Source: JAVBKU01 sp031553875
GTDB taxonomy: Bacteria; Bacteroidota; Bacteroidia; Bacteroidales; Rikenellaceae
Assembly (NCBI GenBank): GCA_031553875.1
Contig: JAVBKU010000026.1
Span: 1-64,000, forward strand
Reading direction: 5' to 3'
DNA: 64,000 nucleotides
This document shows, piece after piece, positions 17,342-25,304 of the stretch. The notes under the pieces were generated by a model, which saw only the letters and a program-made list of their open reading frames with translations, was not told the DNA's origin and did no database searches. Position 1 is the first letter of the stretch. The number at the start of each line of letters is the position of its first letter. A program made the position numbers and the translations under genes.

Positions 17342-17398
17342 CTACCGCATATTATGCAGATGATGGTGATGATGCGGGTTATGGATTTTACTGAACAT
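17342..17398 (-). CDS. hisL: his operon leader peptide
   Basis: 18 codons: MFSKIHNPHHHHHLHNMR. Seven of the 18 residues are His, five consecutive. It lies between a Bacteroidetes-type -7 element and an intrinsic terminator ahead of hisG, the classical layout of ribosome-mediated his attenuation. Within the coding region CCGCAT (codons 8-9) can pair with ATGCGG (codons 17-18), a likely pause hairpin that a stalled ribosome would disrupt. When charged tRNA-His is scarce, stalling should favour readthrough into the biosynthetic genes. Translation is inferred from composition and position. Confidence 0.9.
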   Translation of the reverse strand: MFSKIHNPHHHHHLHNMR

Positions 17399-17431
17399 CT
17401 TTTTTGTTTTCAGGTGGTGGTTTTACTCCTG

Positions 17432-17461
17432 CAAATATATTGAAAATATCCTAATTACAAT
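17432..17461 (-). promoter_or_regulatory. Promoter of the his operon
   Basis: TATATTTG (17439-17432) on the minus strand, with ATTG 18 nt upstream (17461-17458). It lies 34 nt before the leader peptide start. Confidence 0.7.
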
Positions 17462-17519
17462 AATCCGGAAGCATTTTTGGCAGGGATATGTGATTTAATA
17501 CACTTCGACATACGACAGT

Positions 17520-17613
17520 CCGTAGCCAGCGATGGGGTGAAATAAGCCGTCAGGCATCCTATTTCAGCCCTTCGCCGGGGGTGGCTACGGGCTGGGGCTT
17601 GCTATGCAAGCCC
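17520..17613 (-). other. Long imperfect hairpin plus terminator-like hairpin after the PPTase gene
   Basis: CCGTAGCCA (17520-17528) pairs with TGGCTACGG (17582-17590). Inside it TGAAATA/TATTTCA, GGG/CCC and GCGA/TCGC extend the stem to a roughly 70-nt hairpin. Next to it is a perfect 8-bp hairpin GGGCTTGC-TAT-GCAAGCCC (17595-17613). Neither has a long U-tract. Together they probably end the PPTase transcript upstream of the his promoter. Confidence 0.55.
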
Positions 17614-17655
17614 GGATAATCTATAAAACGGTCTCTTTCAATCACACTACCCGTT

Positions 17656-18309
17656 TTATTCCGTCCACACCGCCGCCATACCATCGCCTGCATTGTAGCT
17701 CATCGCGGCCGTCGTACCCCTGACGCACACTGTCAGTCGTCCGGATAGCAGACTATCCGACCACGGGAACAACTGATTTCCCTCAGACCCTGCGGCCCCG
17801 GCCTGCTCGAGTGACAGCAGGCGTATATCTTTCAACAAGTCCACCTCCTGCTCCCCGTACCACTTGTACGCCGCCTCCTTGGCACTCCAGGCCACGGCGA
17901 GCGTCCACGGCGAAACCTCGGGAAGCAACGCCTCTTCCTCCGGCGAAAGGTAACGCGCAGCCACCCTCTCGAAATTCCTGTCGAGGCGCTCTATATCTAC
18001 ACCGCACCTGCGCTCCGACACCATCACGGCGGCATAATCGCCCGCATGGCTGACGCTTATATGTTGGTCCGGCCTCCCCACAATAAAGGGCGCGCCGGAG
18101 GGGGCGTAACCCACCTCAACATCGCCCTCGACCTCGCGCAACAACGCCCGCCAGGCATACCATCCCCTCCGGCGCGCCTCCTTGGAGAAAGCCTCGCCTC
18201 TCGCTGCGTCCTCCGGAGAACACAGGGCCGCAAGCTCCCCGCACCCCTCGGCGATATGCCAAAGAGCGACCCATCCTCCGGGAAAAGGTATGCGGGAAAT
18301 AAGGGGCAT
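17656..18309 (-). CDS. 4'-phosphopantetheinyl transferase, Sfp type
   Basis: 217 residues. It transfers 4'-phosphopantetheine from CoA to a carrier-protein serine (acyl carrier protein, possibly others). It has the family signature: SVSHAGDYAAVMVSERRCGVDIE (magnesium ligands in GVDIE, about residue 103) and, about 40 residues on, WSAKEAAYKWYG. It consists of two tandem half-domains like Sfp/AcpT. No polyketide or peptide synthetase is nearby, so a housekeeping ACP role is likely. The acpT/sfp symbol cannot be settled. Confidence 0.9.
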   Translation of the reverse strand: MPLISRIPFPGGWVALWHIAEGCGELAALCSPEDAARGEAFSKEARRRGWYAWRALLREVEGDVEVGYAPSGAPFIVGRPDQHISVSHAGDYAAVMVSERRCGVDIERLDRNFERVAARYLSPEEEALLPEVSPWTLAVAWSAKEAAYKWYGEQEVDLLKDIRLLSLEQAGAAGSEGNQLFPWSDSLLSGRLTVCVRGTTAAMSYNAGDGMAAVWTE

Positions 18310-18324
18310 AGAGATGTTTTAGTT

Positions 18325-18520
18325 GGGAATTAATATACGATTTACAGTGGCTTATCCTACTTTTGCCATTGCCGCAAAAGTAGGCAAAAGGTCTAGCCGC
18401 GTCTTCTGCCGGGGTCTCTTCCGGGAGCTTCCCTCGTTACACGATAACTGAGGGTGATCTCCCTCACGAGACCTGTTTCCGGCAGAAGCCAGATGCGGCG
18501 ATTATTTTGTATGTTAATCC
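18325..18520 (+). repeat. Family B repeat, copy B2, with flanking direct repeats
   Basis: The core is 18356-18509 and its leading hairpin is the TTTTGC...GCAAAA version. The left end carries the inverted repeat AATTAATATACGATTTACAG; the right end is shortened to TATGTTAATCC. TTTAGTT occurs on both sides (18318-18324 and 18522-18528), consistent with a 7-bp target-site duplication. It fills the PPTase-gldE gap. Confidence 0.85.
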
Positions 18521-18538
18521 ATTTAGTTACAGTGCGGG

Positions 18539-19843
18539 CTACTGGTTCTCGCCTCTAACCACCACCCTCACCTTATCTATCCTGCGGCCGGTGAGCAGTT
18601 CCACTATCATCGTGAGGCGGCGGTAGTCGACCCGATCTCCTGCCTTGAGGAAGTCCCTCTTAAGTTCGAGCATCGCTCCCGCGAGGGTCTCAGCCTCGCC
18701 CCTCGCTTCGTTGAGGTAGTCGCTCTCGAGGCCTGTAACGCGGAGCAGGTCGGTGATATGGGTCTTGCCGTCGAAGATATAGGTGTCGGGAGAGATCTTC
18801 TTATAGAACGACTGTTCCACGCCGTCCGACTCGTCGGAAATCTCGCCGACGACCTCTTCGAGGATATCCTCCAGCGAGATAAGCCCGAGGGTCGAGCCGT
18901 ATTCGTCGACCACGATGGCTATATGCATCTTGCCCTCCTGAAAATCTTCCAACAGTTCGTTGATCTTCTTGTGCTCGGGCACGAAATAAGGCTTGCGCGG
19001 TAAATTACGCCAGTCGAAGCCGTCGCCCTCGGAGATATAAGGTATCAGGTCCTTGACGTAGAGTATCCCGACTATATTGTCGAGGGTCTCATCATAGACC
19101 GGGATACGCGAGAAACCCGACTCTATAACCACCTTGCGCACCTTGTCGAACCCGTCTTCCACATCCACGGCTATCATGTCTATCCTCGGTTTCATCACCT
19201 CCACCACGTCGCGGTGGACAAACTCGATGATCCCCGAGAGCATCTCCTTCTCCTCTTCGCTCTGGCCGGTGGTTATCTCGAGGGCGTTGGACAGCTCGTC
19301 GATGGATATCCCCGCCCGTTTCCTCGCCACGGAGTCGCTCACGAAAGAGCTGATATGTATAAGCGTATATGAAGCCGGCTTCAGCAGGTGCTTCAACCCA
19401 AGCAGCGGCCACGCGATGAAACGCACGAAGCGCAGGGAGTTGTAAGTGGCGAATATCTTGGGCATGATCTCCCCGAAAAGCAACAACAGGAAGGTGACCA
19501 CTACCACCTTGAACACGAAGGCCATAACGCCCGAATCACCGAAATCCACCATCGAGTCGACGAGGGAATTGGACAGGACGATGATACAGATATTGACGAA
19601 ATTATTGGCTATGAGGACAGTCGCGAGCAGGTAATCCTGCTGTGAAAGCAGTTTCACCGCCGCCTTGTCGCCACGGCTCGTACCCGCCTCCAGGGTATCG
19701 GTGTCGTGCGGGGAGAGGGCGAAGAACGAGGTCTCTGAGCCCGAGATCAATGCCGACGCCACAAGCAACACACCCACCAGCAGGAGGTATGTCGCATCCG
19801 TGGCGGTGGGTGGGGAGAAAATTATGTCGGCTATAAGATTCAT
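18539..19843 (-). CDS. gldE: GldE-like CBS/CorC-HlyC membrane protein
   Basis: 434 residues. An N-terminal DUF21 (CNNM) membrane domain with about three to four hydrophobic segments (about 18-165) is followed by tandem CBS domains (about 205-335; MKPRIDMIAVD, GFSRIPVYDE, VDEYGSTLGLISLEDILEEVVGEI). A C-terminal CorC/HlyC transporter-associated domain (about 350-430) completes it. This matches GldE, known from gliding flavobacteria but widespread in non-gliding Bacteroidetes. Ion transport is possible. It is a single gene flanked by two B repeats. Confidence 0.85.
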   Translation of the reverse strand: MNLIADIIFSPPTATDATYLLLVGVLLVASALISGSETSFFALSPHDTDTLEAGTSRGDKAAVKLLSQQDYLLATVLIANNFVNICIIVLSNSLVDSMVDFGDSGVMAFVFKVVVVTFLLLLFGEIMPKIFATYNSLRFVRFIAWPLLGLKHLLKPASYTLIHISSFVSDSVARKRAGISIDELSNALEITTGQSEEEKEMLSGIIEFVHRDVVEVMKPRIDMIAVDVEDGFDKVRKVVIESGFSRIPVYDETLDNIVGILYVKDLIPYISEGDGFDWRNLPRKPYFVPEHKKINELLEDFQEGKMHIAIVVDEYGSTLGLISLEDILEEVVGEISDESDGVEQSFYKKISPDTYIFDGKTHITDLLRVTGLESDYLNEARGEAETLAGAMLELKRDFLKAGDRVDYRRLTMIVELLTGRRIDKVRVVVRGENQ

Positions 19844-19870
19844 AGCTTTATATTATGGAACATGATATTC

Positions 19871-20175
19871 GGGATAGATTAATTTAATGCCCGACTTTAC
19901 AGCAATTATTCCGCCTTCGGCGCCCTACTTTTAGCTTCGCTTTCATTTCTCTCGCTCGACATCGACTGCAAGCAGTCGTGCCCTCGTTTAATTCCTACTT
20001 TTGGCATTGCCCCAAAAGTAGGCAAAAAGTCTAGCCGCGTCTTCTGTCGGGGTCTCTTCCGGGAGGCTTCCCTCGTTACGCGATAACTCGGGTGATCTCC
20101 CTCACGAGACCTATTTCCGCCAGAAGCCCAAAGCGGCGAATTATCCTGACTTGCTGTAATTTTGTATGTTAGTCC
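19871..20175 (+). repeat. Family B repeat, copy B3, long version
   Basis: The core starts at CCTACTTTTGG (about 19998) and carries the GG/CC leading hairpin. Between the left inverted repeat and the core lies an extra module of about 75 bp (CCTACTTTTAGCTTCGC ... GCTCGACATCGACTGCAAG), also present in copy B7. The right end CTGTAATTTTGTATGTTAG mirrors the left end. It accounts for nearly all of the 384-bp gldE-asnA gap; no other feature was seen there. Confidence 0.85.
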
Positions 20176-20227
20176 CTAGGAATAAATCCTTTCCTACATT
20201 CCGTGTCGTTAGGTTTACGCCTCCCCT

Positions 20228-21265
20228 CTAAACCAGCTCTATTCCCGCCGCGAGGCACTCCTTACGCATATCTTCGGGCCAGATAGAGCTTTGTATCTCG
20301 CCTATGTGGGCCTTGCGGAGCATGAACATGCACAGGCGCGACTGCCCGATACCGCCGCCGGCAGTAAAGGGAAGCTTACCTTCGAGCAGCATCCTGTGGA
20401 AATAGAGATCCTTCTTCCACTCCTGGCCGCGCACCTCGAGCTGGCGTTCCAGGGCCTTTTTATCGACCCTGATACCCATGCTCGACACTTCGAAAGAGCT
20501 CTTGAGGATGGGGTTCCACAACAGGATATCGCCGTTGAGCCCGTAGTGGCCATCGGCATTGGGAGTACTCCAGTCGTCGTAGTCGGCGGCACGGCCGTCG
20601 TGTGACTCGCCGCCAGAGAGCGCATGGCCGATACCTATGATAAACACGGCGCCGTACTTTTCGACTATCTTGTCCTCCCTCTCCTTGCTCGAAAGATCGG
20701 GGTACATTTTCAGCAGGTCCTCGGCGTGGATGAAGAATATATCCTCGGGCAGCACGGGCTTTATCTGCGGGAATTCCACGTAGACCTTATTTTCCGACAC
20801 CTTGATAGCCTCGTATATGCGCCTCACGATCCTCTTGAGGTAATCGATATTGCGGTCAGCCTCACTGATGACCATCTCCCAGTCCCACTGGTCGACGTAC
20901 AGGGAGTGTATATTGTCGAGCTCCTCGTCGGGACGCAGGGCGTTCATATCGGTGTATATACCCCTGCCCGGCTCCACGCCCATCTCGGCGAGCTTGAGCC
21001 TCTTCCACTTGGCCAGCGAGTGCACCACTTCGGCCTCGCGTTCGCCCATATCCTTGATGGGGAACGACACGGGGCGCTCGGTACCATTGAGATCGTCGTT
21101 GATACCCGTGCCCTTGAGGACCACCATGGGCGCAGTAACCCTCAACAGGGCCAGCTGCGCCGAGAGATTCTCCTGGAAAATATCTTTGACGTGCTTGATC
21201 GCTTTCTCCGTGTTCTCTACGTTACCCAGCAGGTTGACGTAGCCCTTTGGCTTCAACAGTTTCAT
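20228..21265 (-). CDS. asnA: Aspartate-ammonia ligase (asparagine synthetase A)
   Basis: 345 residues. It makes asparagine from aspartate, ammonia and ATP in the cytosol. It is a class II aminoacyl-tRNA synthetase-like fold with YTDMNALRPDEELDNIHS, VDQWDWEMVI, ADYDDWSTPN and the ATP-binding motif GGGIGQSRLCMFML. It is slightly longer than E. coli AsnA (330). It follows tyrS by 54 bp on the same strand, probably in one transcript. Confidence 0.97.
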   Translation of the reverse strand: MKLLKPKGYVNLLGNVENTEKAIKHVKDIFQENLSAQLALLRVTAPMVVLKGTGINDDLNGTERPVSFPIKDMGEREAEVVHSLAKWKRLKLAEMGVEPGRGIYTDMNALRPDEELDNIHSLYVDQWDWEMVISEADRNIDYLKRIVRRIYEAIKVSENKVYVEFPQIKPVLPEDIFFIHAEDLLKMYPDLSSKEREDKIVEKYGAVFIIGIGHALSGGESHDGRAADYDDWSTPNADGHYGLNGDILLWNPILKSSFEVSSMGIRVDKKALERQLEVRGQEWKKDLYFHRMLLEGKLPFTAGGGIGQSRLCMFMLRKAHIGEIQSSIWPEDMRKECLAAGIELV

Positions 21266-21319
21266 CTTCGTAACTTTTTTACAGTGGTCGCAACTCTTCT
21301 CCCCGCACCGGATACTCCC

Positions 21320-22609
21320 CTACCTGGCCACTATCAGGTAGTAGTTCTTCTTGCCTTTCTGTACAAGTATATATTTGCCGGAGATAAGGTCCGCAGCTCC
21401 GACTGTGGCGTCGAGAGCGGCTACCTTCTCCTTGTTCATGCTCACGCCGCCGCCCTGTATGAGCTTGCGGGCTTCGCCCTTTGAGGGGAATATGGGAGCG
21501 TGTTCGGCGGTGAGGCTGATGAAATCCATCCCACCTTCTATTATCTTTTTATCCACCTCGAACGTAGGTACGCCCTCGAATACCTGGAGGAATGTATCTT
21601 CGTCGATACCCTTGAGGGCTTCGGCTGTAGCGTTGCCGAAGAGGATGCTCGAGGCCTCCACAGCCTTGTTGTACTCCTCCTCGGAGTGTATCATGCAGGT
21701 AAGCTCGCGCGCCAGGGTCTTCTGCAACTCCCTCTGGTGGGGCGCCTCCCTGTGGCGGGCGATGATGCCGTCGATGGTGACCTTGTCGAGCATGGTGAAA
21801 ATACGGATGTAGCTCTCCGCGTCGTCATCGCTCACATTGAGCCAGAACTGGTAGAACTTGTATGGCGACGTGTATTTAGCCGCAAGCCATATATTGCCCG
21901 ATTCTGTCTTGCCGAACTTGGTGCCGTCGGCCTTCTTAATAAGCGGGCAGGTGATGGCAAAAGCCTCGCCGCCCGTCTTGCGGCGTATAAGTTCGATGCC
22001 GGTGGTGATGTTACCCCACTGGTCGGAGCCTCCTAACTGCATCTTGCAGTTTTTGGTCTCGAACAGGTGGAGGAAGTCGCACCCCTGCACGAGCTGGTAG
22101 GTAAATTCGGTGAACGACATGCCCTCTCCCTCGCCACTGAAGCGTTTTTTCACGGAATCCTTGGCCATCATGTAGTTGACCGTGATGCACTTGCCGATGT
22201 CGCGAATGAAATCGAGGAAGGTGAAGTCCTTCATCCAGTCGTAGTTGTTGACCAGCTCGGCGGCGTTGGGCTCGTTCGACCCGAAGTCGATGAGGTGGGC
22301 CAGCTGTGCTCTGATAGCTTCCTGGTTGTGGCGCAGGGTAGGCTCATCGAGCAGGTTGCGCTCGAGCGACTTGCCCGAGGGGTCACCGATCATACCCGTA
22401 GCGCCGCCCACAAGGAATATGGGCTTGTGTCCGCACTGCTGAAAGTGCTTGAGTATCATCACTCCAACGAGGTGGCCTATATGCAGTGAGTCGGCCGTGG
22501 GGTCGATACCCAGATAGGCCGTTGTCATCTCTTTCTTGAGTTGTTCTTCGGTTCCTGGCGTCATGTCCTGCAACATGCCGCGCCACTTCATCTCCTCTAC
22601 AAAATTCAT
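21320..22609 (-). CDS. tyrS: Tyrosyl-tRNA synthetase
   Basis: 429 residues. It is a class I aminoacyl-tRNA synthetase charging tRNA-Tyr. It has the HIGH motif in SLHIGHLVGV (about residue 40), the tyrosine-binding QLGGSDQWGNITTG, and a KMSKS-like KFGKTESG. The C-terminal S4-like RNA-binding domain is about 365-429 (GEARKLIQGGGVSMN). It is first in the tyrS-asnA unit, with a promoter at 22675-22682. Confidence 0.97.
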   Translation of the reverse strand: MNFVEEMKWRGMLQDMTPGTEEQLKKEMTTAYLGIDPTADSLHIGHLVGVMILKHFQQCGHKPIFLVGGATGMIGDPSGKSLERNLLDEPTLRHNQEAIRAQLAHLIDFGSNEPNAAELVNNYDWMKDFTFLDFIRDIGKCITVNYMMAKDSVKKRFSGEGEGMSFTEFTYQLVQGCDFLHLFETKNCKMQLGGSDQWGNITTGIELIRRKTGGEAFAITCPLIKKADGTKFGKTESGNIWLAAKYTSPYKFYQFWLNVSDDDAESYIRIFTMLDKVTIDGIIARHREAPHQRELQKTLARELTCMIHSEEEYNKAVEASSILFGNATAEALKGIDEDTFLQVFEGVPTFEVDKKIIEGGMDFISLTAEHAPIFPSKGEARKLIQGGGVSMNKEKVAALDATVGAADLISGKYILVQKGKKNYYLIVAR

Positions 22610-22674
22610 CGGTACTTAGTGTATTATATTCTTTTGAACCCCGCTTGCATCTCGTTGCGAACAGGGCCTTGGGG

Positions 22675-22682
22675 ACAAAAGT
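22675..22682 (-). promoter_or_regulatory. Promoter -7 element of tyrS-asnA
   Basis: TACTTTTG on the minus strand, 65 nt before the tyrS start. GTTGT lies about 19 nt upstream as a plausible -33. Confidence 0.6.
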
Positions 22683-22784
22683 ATGTATTTTATGCTGAAA
22701 TAACAACCTGCGGGGAGCGGAGAGGGTCTTACGTGGTAATTTTAGGCTCAGTTGAAGGATAATTATTATTTTTCATGGGGATTT

Positions 22785-23018
22785 TCTCTTGTACCTTTTG
22801 TGCACACAAAAGGTACCCAAAAAGTGCCGCCTGCGGATATTCACTGACAGGAGTCTTCGTACATCCTAAAACGTCGAACTCCTCCTTTTTAGCCAGAGTC
22901 TGCGGCCTGTCTAACAGTCGTTAGACACAGCGTCGTTTTTTAACGGATTCCCTCGACCCCTGTCCGGGCGTGAATATCCCCAATTGGCGGAGGGTAAGCG
23001 CCTGCGGCGTTTTAAGGA
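22785..23018 (+). repeat. Family A structured repeat, copy A2
   Basis: Full-length copy. It has the leading hairpin TACCTTTTGTG...CACAAAAGGTA, arms GACAGGAGTC/GACCCCTGTC, inner CAGG/CCTG stem, ATTGGCGGAGG and the terminal GCGCCTGCGGCG hairpin. It lies between tyrS and dnaX. With repeat C it explains most of the 475-bp gap. Confidence 0.85.
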
Positions 23019-23038
23019 TTGAATATATTACAATAAAT

Positions 23039-23084
23039 AACTCTATCCGGGTACCGGAAGACACTCCGTATGCCGGGAGGCACC
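23039..23084 (-). repeat. Short repeat C (copy C2) abutting the dnaX stop codon
   Basis: On the minus strand, immediately after the dnaX TAG, GGTGCCTCCCGGCAT... is followed by CGGAGTGTC and CCCGGATAGAGTTATTT. The same block follows the nucleotidyltransferase-like gene at 47691-47734. It could act as a 3' end signal. Confidence 0.5.
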
Positions 23085-25040
23085 CTACTCGATCTCCAAC
23101 TCGAGCCTCTGGCGCAGATCGTTCATCAGGGCGTTGCGGGAGGTGAGGTGGGCCAACTTGTCCTCGGGGCGTATCGGGCGGGCCGAGGCCGTCGATTCGA
23201 CCACCGTAATGTCGAAGTCTATCGCACAATGGATACTCTCCATCTCCCCCAGACGGCGAGAAATATCGCTCTTGCCGCGCAGTATCTCGTCGCGGATCGT
23301 CGCTCCCGCCACCTCCATCTGCACGACGTTGCCCTTTATGACCACGTTGTCGAACGCCACGCCTATGCGGGGCCGCATGGCCATCATCTCATGGGAGAAA
23401 CGGGCGCAGGCTTTGGCAAGCTTCGCCTCTATATCATCGTCGATAGCCGTGGCCTCGGGTTTATCTAAGGGCTGTTCACCACCGTCTTCTTCAGCGTCGG
23501 TATTGTCGCCGTTGAGTATGTCGTTGATGGAGACCCCCCCGAACGACGGGGTCTGTCTCGGGCGGGCAGGCACTTGGGCGGCGGCAGGGGGTGTAGTGGC
23601 CACTGGCTCGGCGGCGGAAACCGCAGGCGAAGAAGCCGGCGACGCGGGCGCAACCGGGGTTGCCTCTCGCATTCCCTGGGATTCCTGCGGCGTATTTTCC
23701 ACAGGTCCGGGCGACGGCGCGACCGTCTGGGCCTGCGTTGATTGGGCAGGCTGTGTCGAAGGCTCCGGCTGGGGAGATGGTTGAGCGGATGGCTGCGTCT
23801 GCGCCACAGGTTGCGCCGTAGATTGAGCAGGCTGAGTGGGTTGTGTGGATTGCGCAGCCTGTTCCGACTGCGCCTGCCCCGCGCCGGGAGCGGCACCCCT
23901 CAGAGCGGGAAGAGCCGGAGAGGCAGGCTCTCCTATACCGTCATTTTTTTTTTGACCGAGCCCGCAGAGTTTCATCAGGCTCAGTTCGACGCTCAGGCGT
24001 TGGGATGTCGCCGTTCGCAGGGCCCCGTCGGTCTGCGTGAGCAGGTTGATGCTCTCAAACAGCATCGGAACACCACACTCGCCCGACTGCGCCTTATATC
24101 TTTCGGCCACGCTGCCCGTAACTTCCAATAGGGGCAAAGTTTTCGGATCCTTGCACATGAGCAGGTCGCGGAAGTGGTTGTTGAGCCCCGCGACGAAAGT
24201 CTGACACGAGAAACCCTTGCGGAGCACCTCGTCAAGCAGTGTCAGCGCCGAGGTATAATCGCCCGCCAATATATAGCCCGTAACGGAAAAATATGTATCG
24301 TAGTCGAGCACGTTGAGCGTCGAGGCCACCTCCTTGAACGAGAGTTTGCTCTCGCAGAACGACACCACCTTGTCGTACATCGACAGGGCGTCGCGCATCC
24401 CGCCGTCGGCCTTCTGGGCTATGATATGCAGCGATTCGTCATCGAACGACACCTTCTCCTGCTCGGCGATATATTTAAGGTAGCGCACCCCGTCCTCGAC
24501 CTTTATACGGTTGAAGTCGTAGATCTGGCAACGCGACAATATCGTGGGGATTATCTTGTGTTTCTCAGTAGTTGCGAGGATAAATATGGCGTGGGCGGGC
24601 GGTTCCTCGAGGGTCTTGAGGAAGGCGTTGAACGCCGCGGCCGAGAGCATGTGCACCTCGTCGATTATATACACGCTGTAACGTCCTACCTGCGGCGGTA
24701 TGCGCACCTGGTCGGTGAGGTTGCGTATGTCCTCCACAGAGTTGTTGGAGGCGGCGTCAAGTTCATGGATGCTGAACGAGCGGCCCTCGTTGAAGGCCTT
24801 GCACGATTCGCACTCGTTGCACGCCTCGCTGTCCTTGGGCGAGAGGCAGTTGATGGCCTTAGCGAAGATCCTGGCGCACGTAGTCTTACCCACGCCCCTC
24901 GGGCCGCAGAACAGGTAGGCGTGGGCCAACTGGCCTCGCGCTATGGCGTTCTTCAGCGTCGAAGTGATATGGTCCTGCCCGATCACCGACCGGAAAGTTA
25001 TCGGCCTGTATTTGCGTGCCGAGACTACGAAATTATCCAT
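23085..25040 (-). CDS. dnaX: DNA polymerase III subunit gamma/tau
   Basis: 651 residues. It is the clamp-loader ATPase of the replisome. The AAA+ domain is about 1-225 with Walker A GPRGVGKTT (46-54), zinc cysteines C65/C74/C77/C80, and Walker B VYIIDEVHML. Clamp-loader domain III runs to about 360. A long Gln/Pro/Ala/Ser linker (about 375-520) precedes a tau-like C-terminal domain. An A10 run at codons 363-366 marks the linker junction (see the separate feature). It is monocistronic; a B repeat lies directly upstream. Confidence 0.96.
   Translation of the reverse strand: MDNFVVSARKYRPITFRSVIGQDHITSTLKNAIARGQLAHAYLFCGPRGVGKTTCARIFAKAINCLSPKDSEACNECESCKAFNEGRSFSIHELDAASNNSVEDIRNLTDQVRIPPQVGRYSVYIIDEVHMLSAAAFNAFLKTLEEPPAHAIFILATTEKHKIIPTILSRCQIYDFNRIKVEDGVRYLKYIAEQEKVSFDDESLHIIAQKADGGMRDALSMYDKVVSFCESKLSFKEVASTLNVLDYDTYFSVTGYILAGDYTSALTLLDEVLRKGFSCQTFVAGLNNHFRDLLMCKDPKTLPLLEVTGSVAERYKAQSGECGVPMLFESINLLTQTDGALRTATSQRLSVELSLMKLCGLGQKKNDGIGEPASPALPALRGAAPGAGQAQSEQAAQSTQPTQPAQSTAQPVAQTQPSAQPSPQPEPSTQPAQSTQAQTVAPSPGPVENTPQESQGMREATPVAPASPASSPAVSAAEPVATTPPAAAQVPARPRQTPSFGGVSINDILNGDNTDAEEDGGEQPLDKPEATAIDDDIEAKLAKACARFSHEMMAMRPRIGVAFDNVVIKGNVVQMEVAGATIRDEILRGKSDISRRLGEMESIHCAIDFDITVVESTASARPIRPEDKLAHLTSRNALMNDLRQRLELEIE
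23944..23953 (-). other. A10 slippage tract in dnaX
   Basis: The coding strand reads GGT CAA AAA AAA AAT GAC (GQKKND, Q363-N366). One extra A gives CAA AAA AAA AAA TGA, terminating after 366 residues. One fewer A gives ATG ACG GTA TAG, terminating after 368. Either slip would yield a gamma-sized protein ending exactly after domain III. Thermus dnaX uses transcriptional slippage on A9 this way, and E. coli uses a -1 ribosomal frameshift. Confidence 0.7.
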
Positions 25041-25050
25041 TCTTTATTTG

Positions 25051-25291
25051 GGATTAATATACGACTTTACAGTAGTTGCTTTGGCTTTCATTCCTACTTT
25101 TGCCATTGCCGCAAAAGTAGGCAAAAAGTCTAGCCGCGTCTTCTGCCGGGGTCTCTTCCGGGAGCTTCCCTCGTTACACGATAACTGAGGGTGATCTCCC
25201 TCACGAGACCTGTTTCCGGCAGAAGCCCAAAGCGGCGATTGTTTTGCTATTATTTTTTATACTGAACTGCTGTAATTACGTATGTTAGTCC
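25051..25291 (+). repeat. Family B repeat, copy B4, complete with terminal inverted repeats
   Basis: The ends GGATTAATATACGACTTTACAG and CTGTAATTACGTATGTTAGTCC are imperfect inverted repeats of about 22 bp. The core (25092-25250) has the GC/GC leading hairpin. CTTTATTT is found at 25042-25049 and 25294-25301, one or two bases outside the ends. It lies between dnaX and ftsZ. Confidence 0.88.
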
Positions 25292-25304
25292 TACTTTATT
25301 TTTA

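Noticed and set aside
17342..17398. His-rich frame as a vector-derived His tag
   Set aside because: The codons are mixed CAT/CAC, it has its own start, stop and promoter, and it sits exactly upstream of hisG with a terminator, so it is natural.
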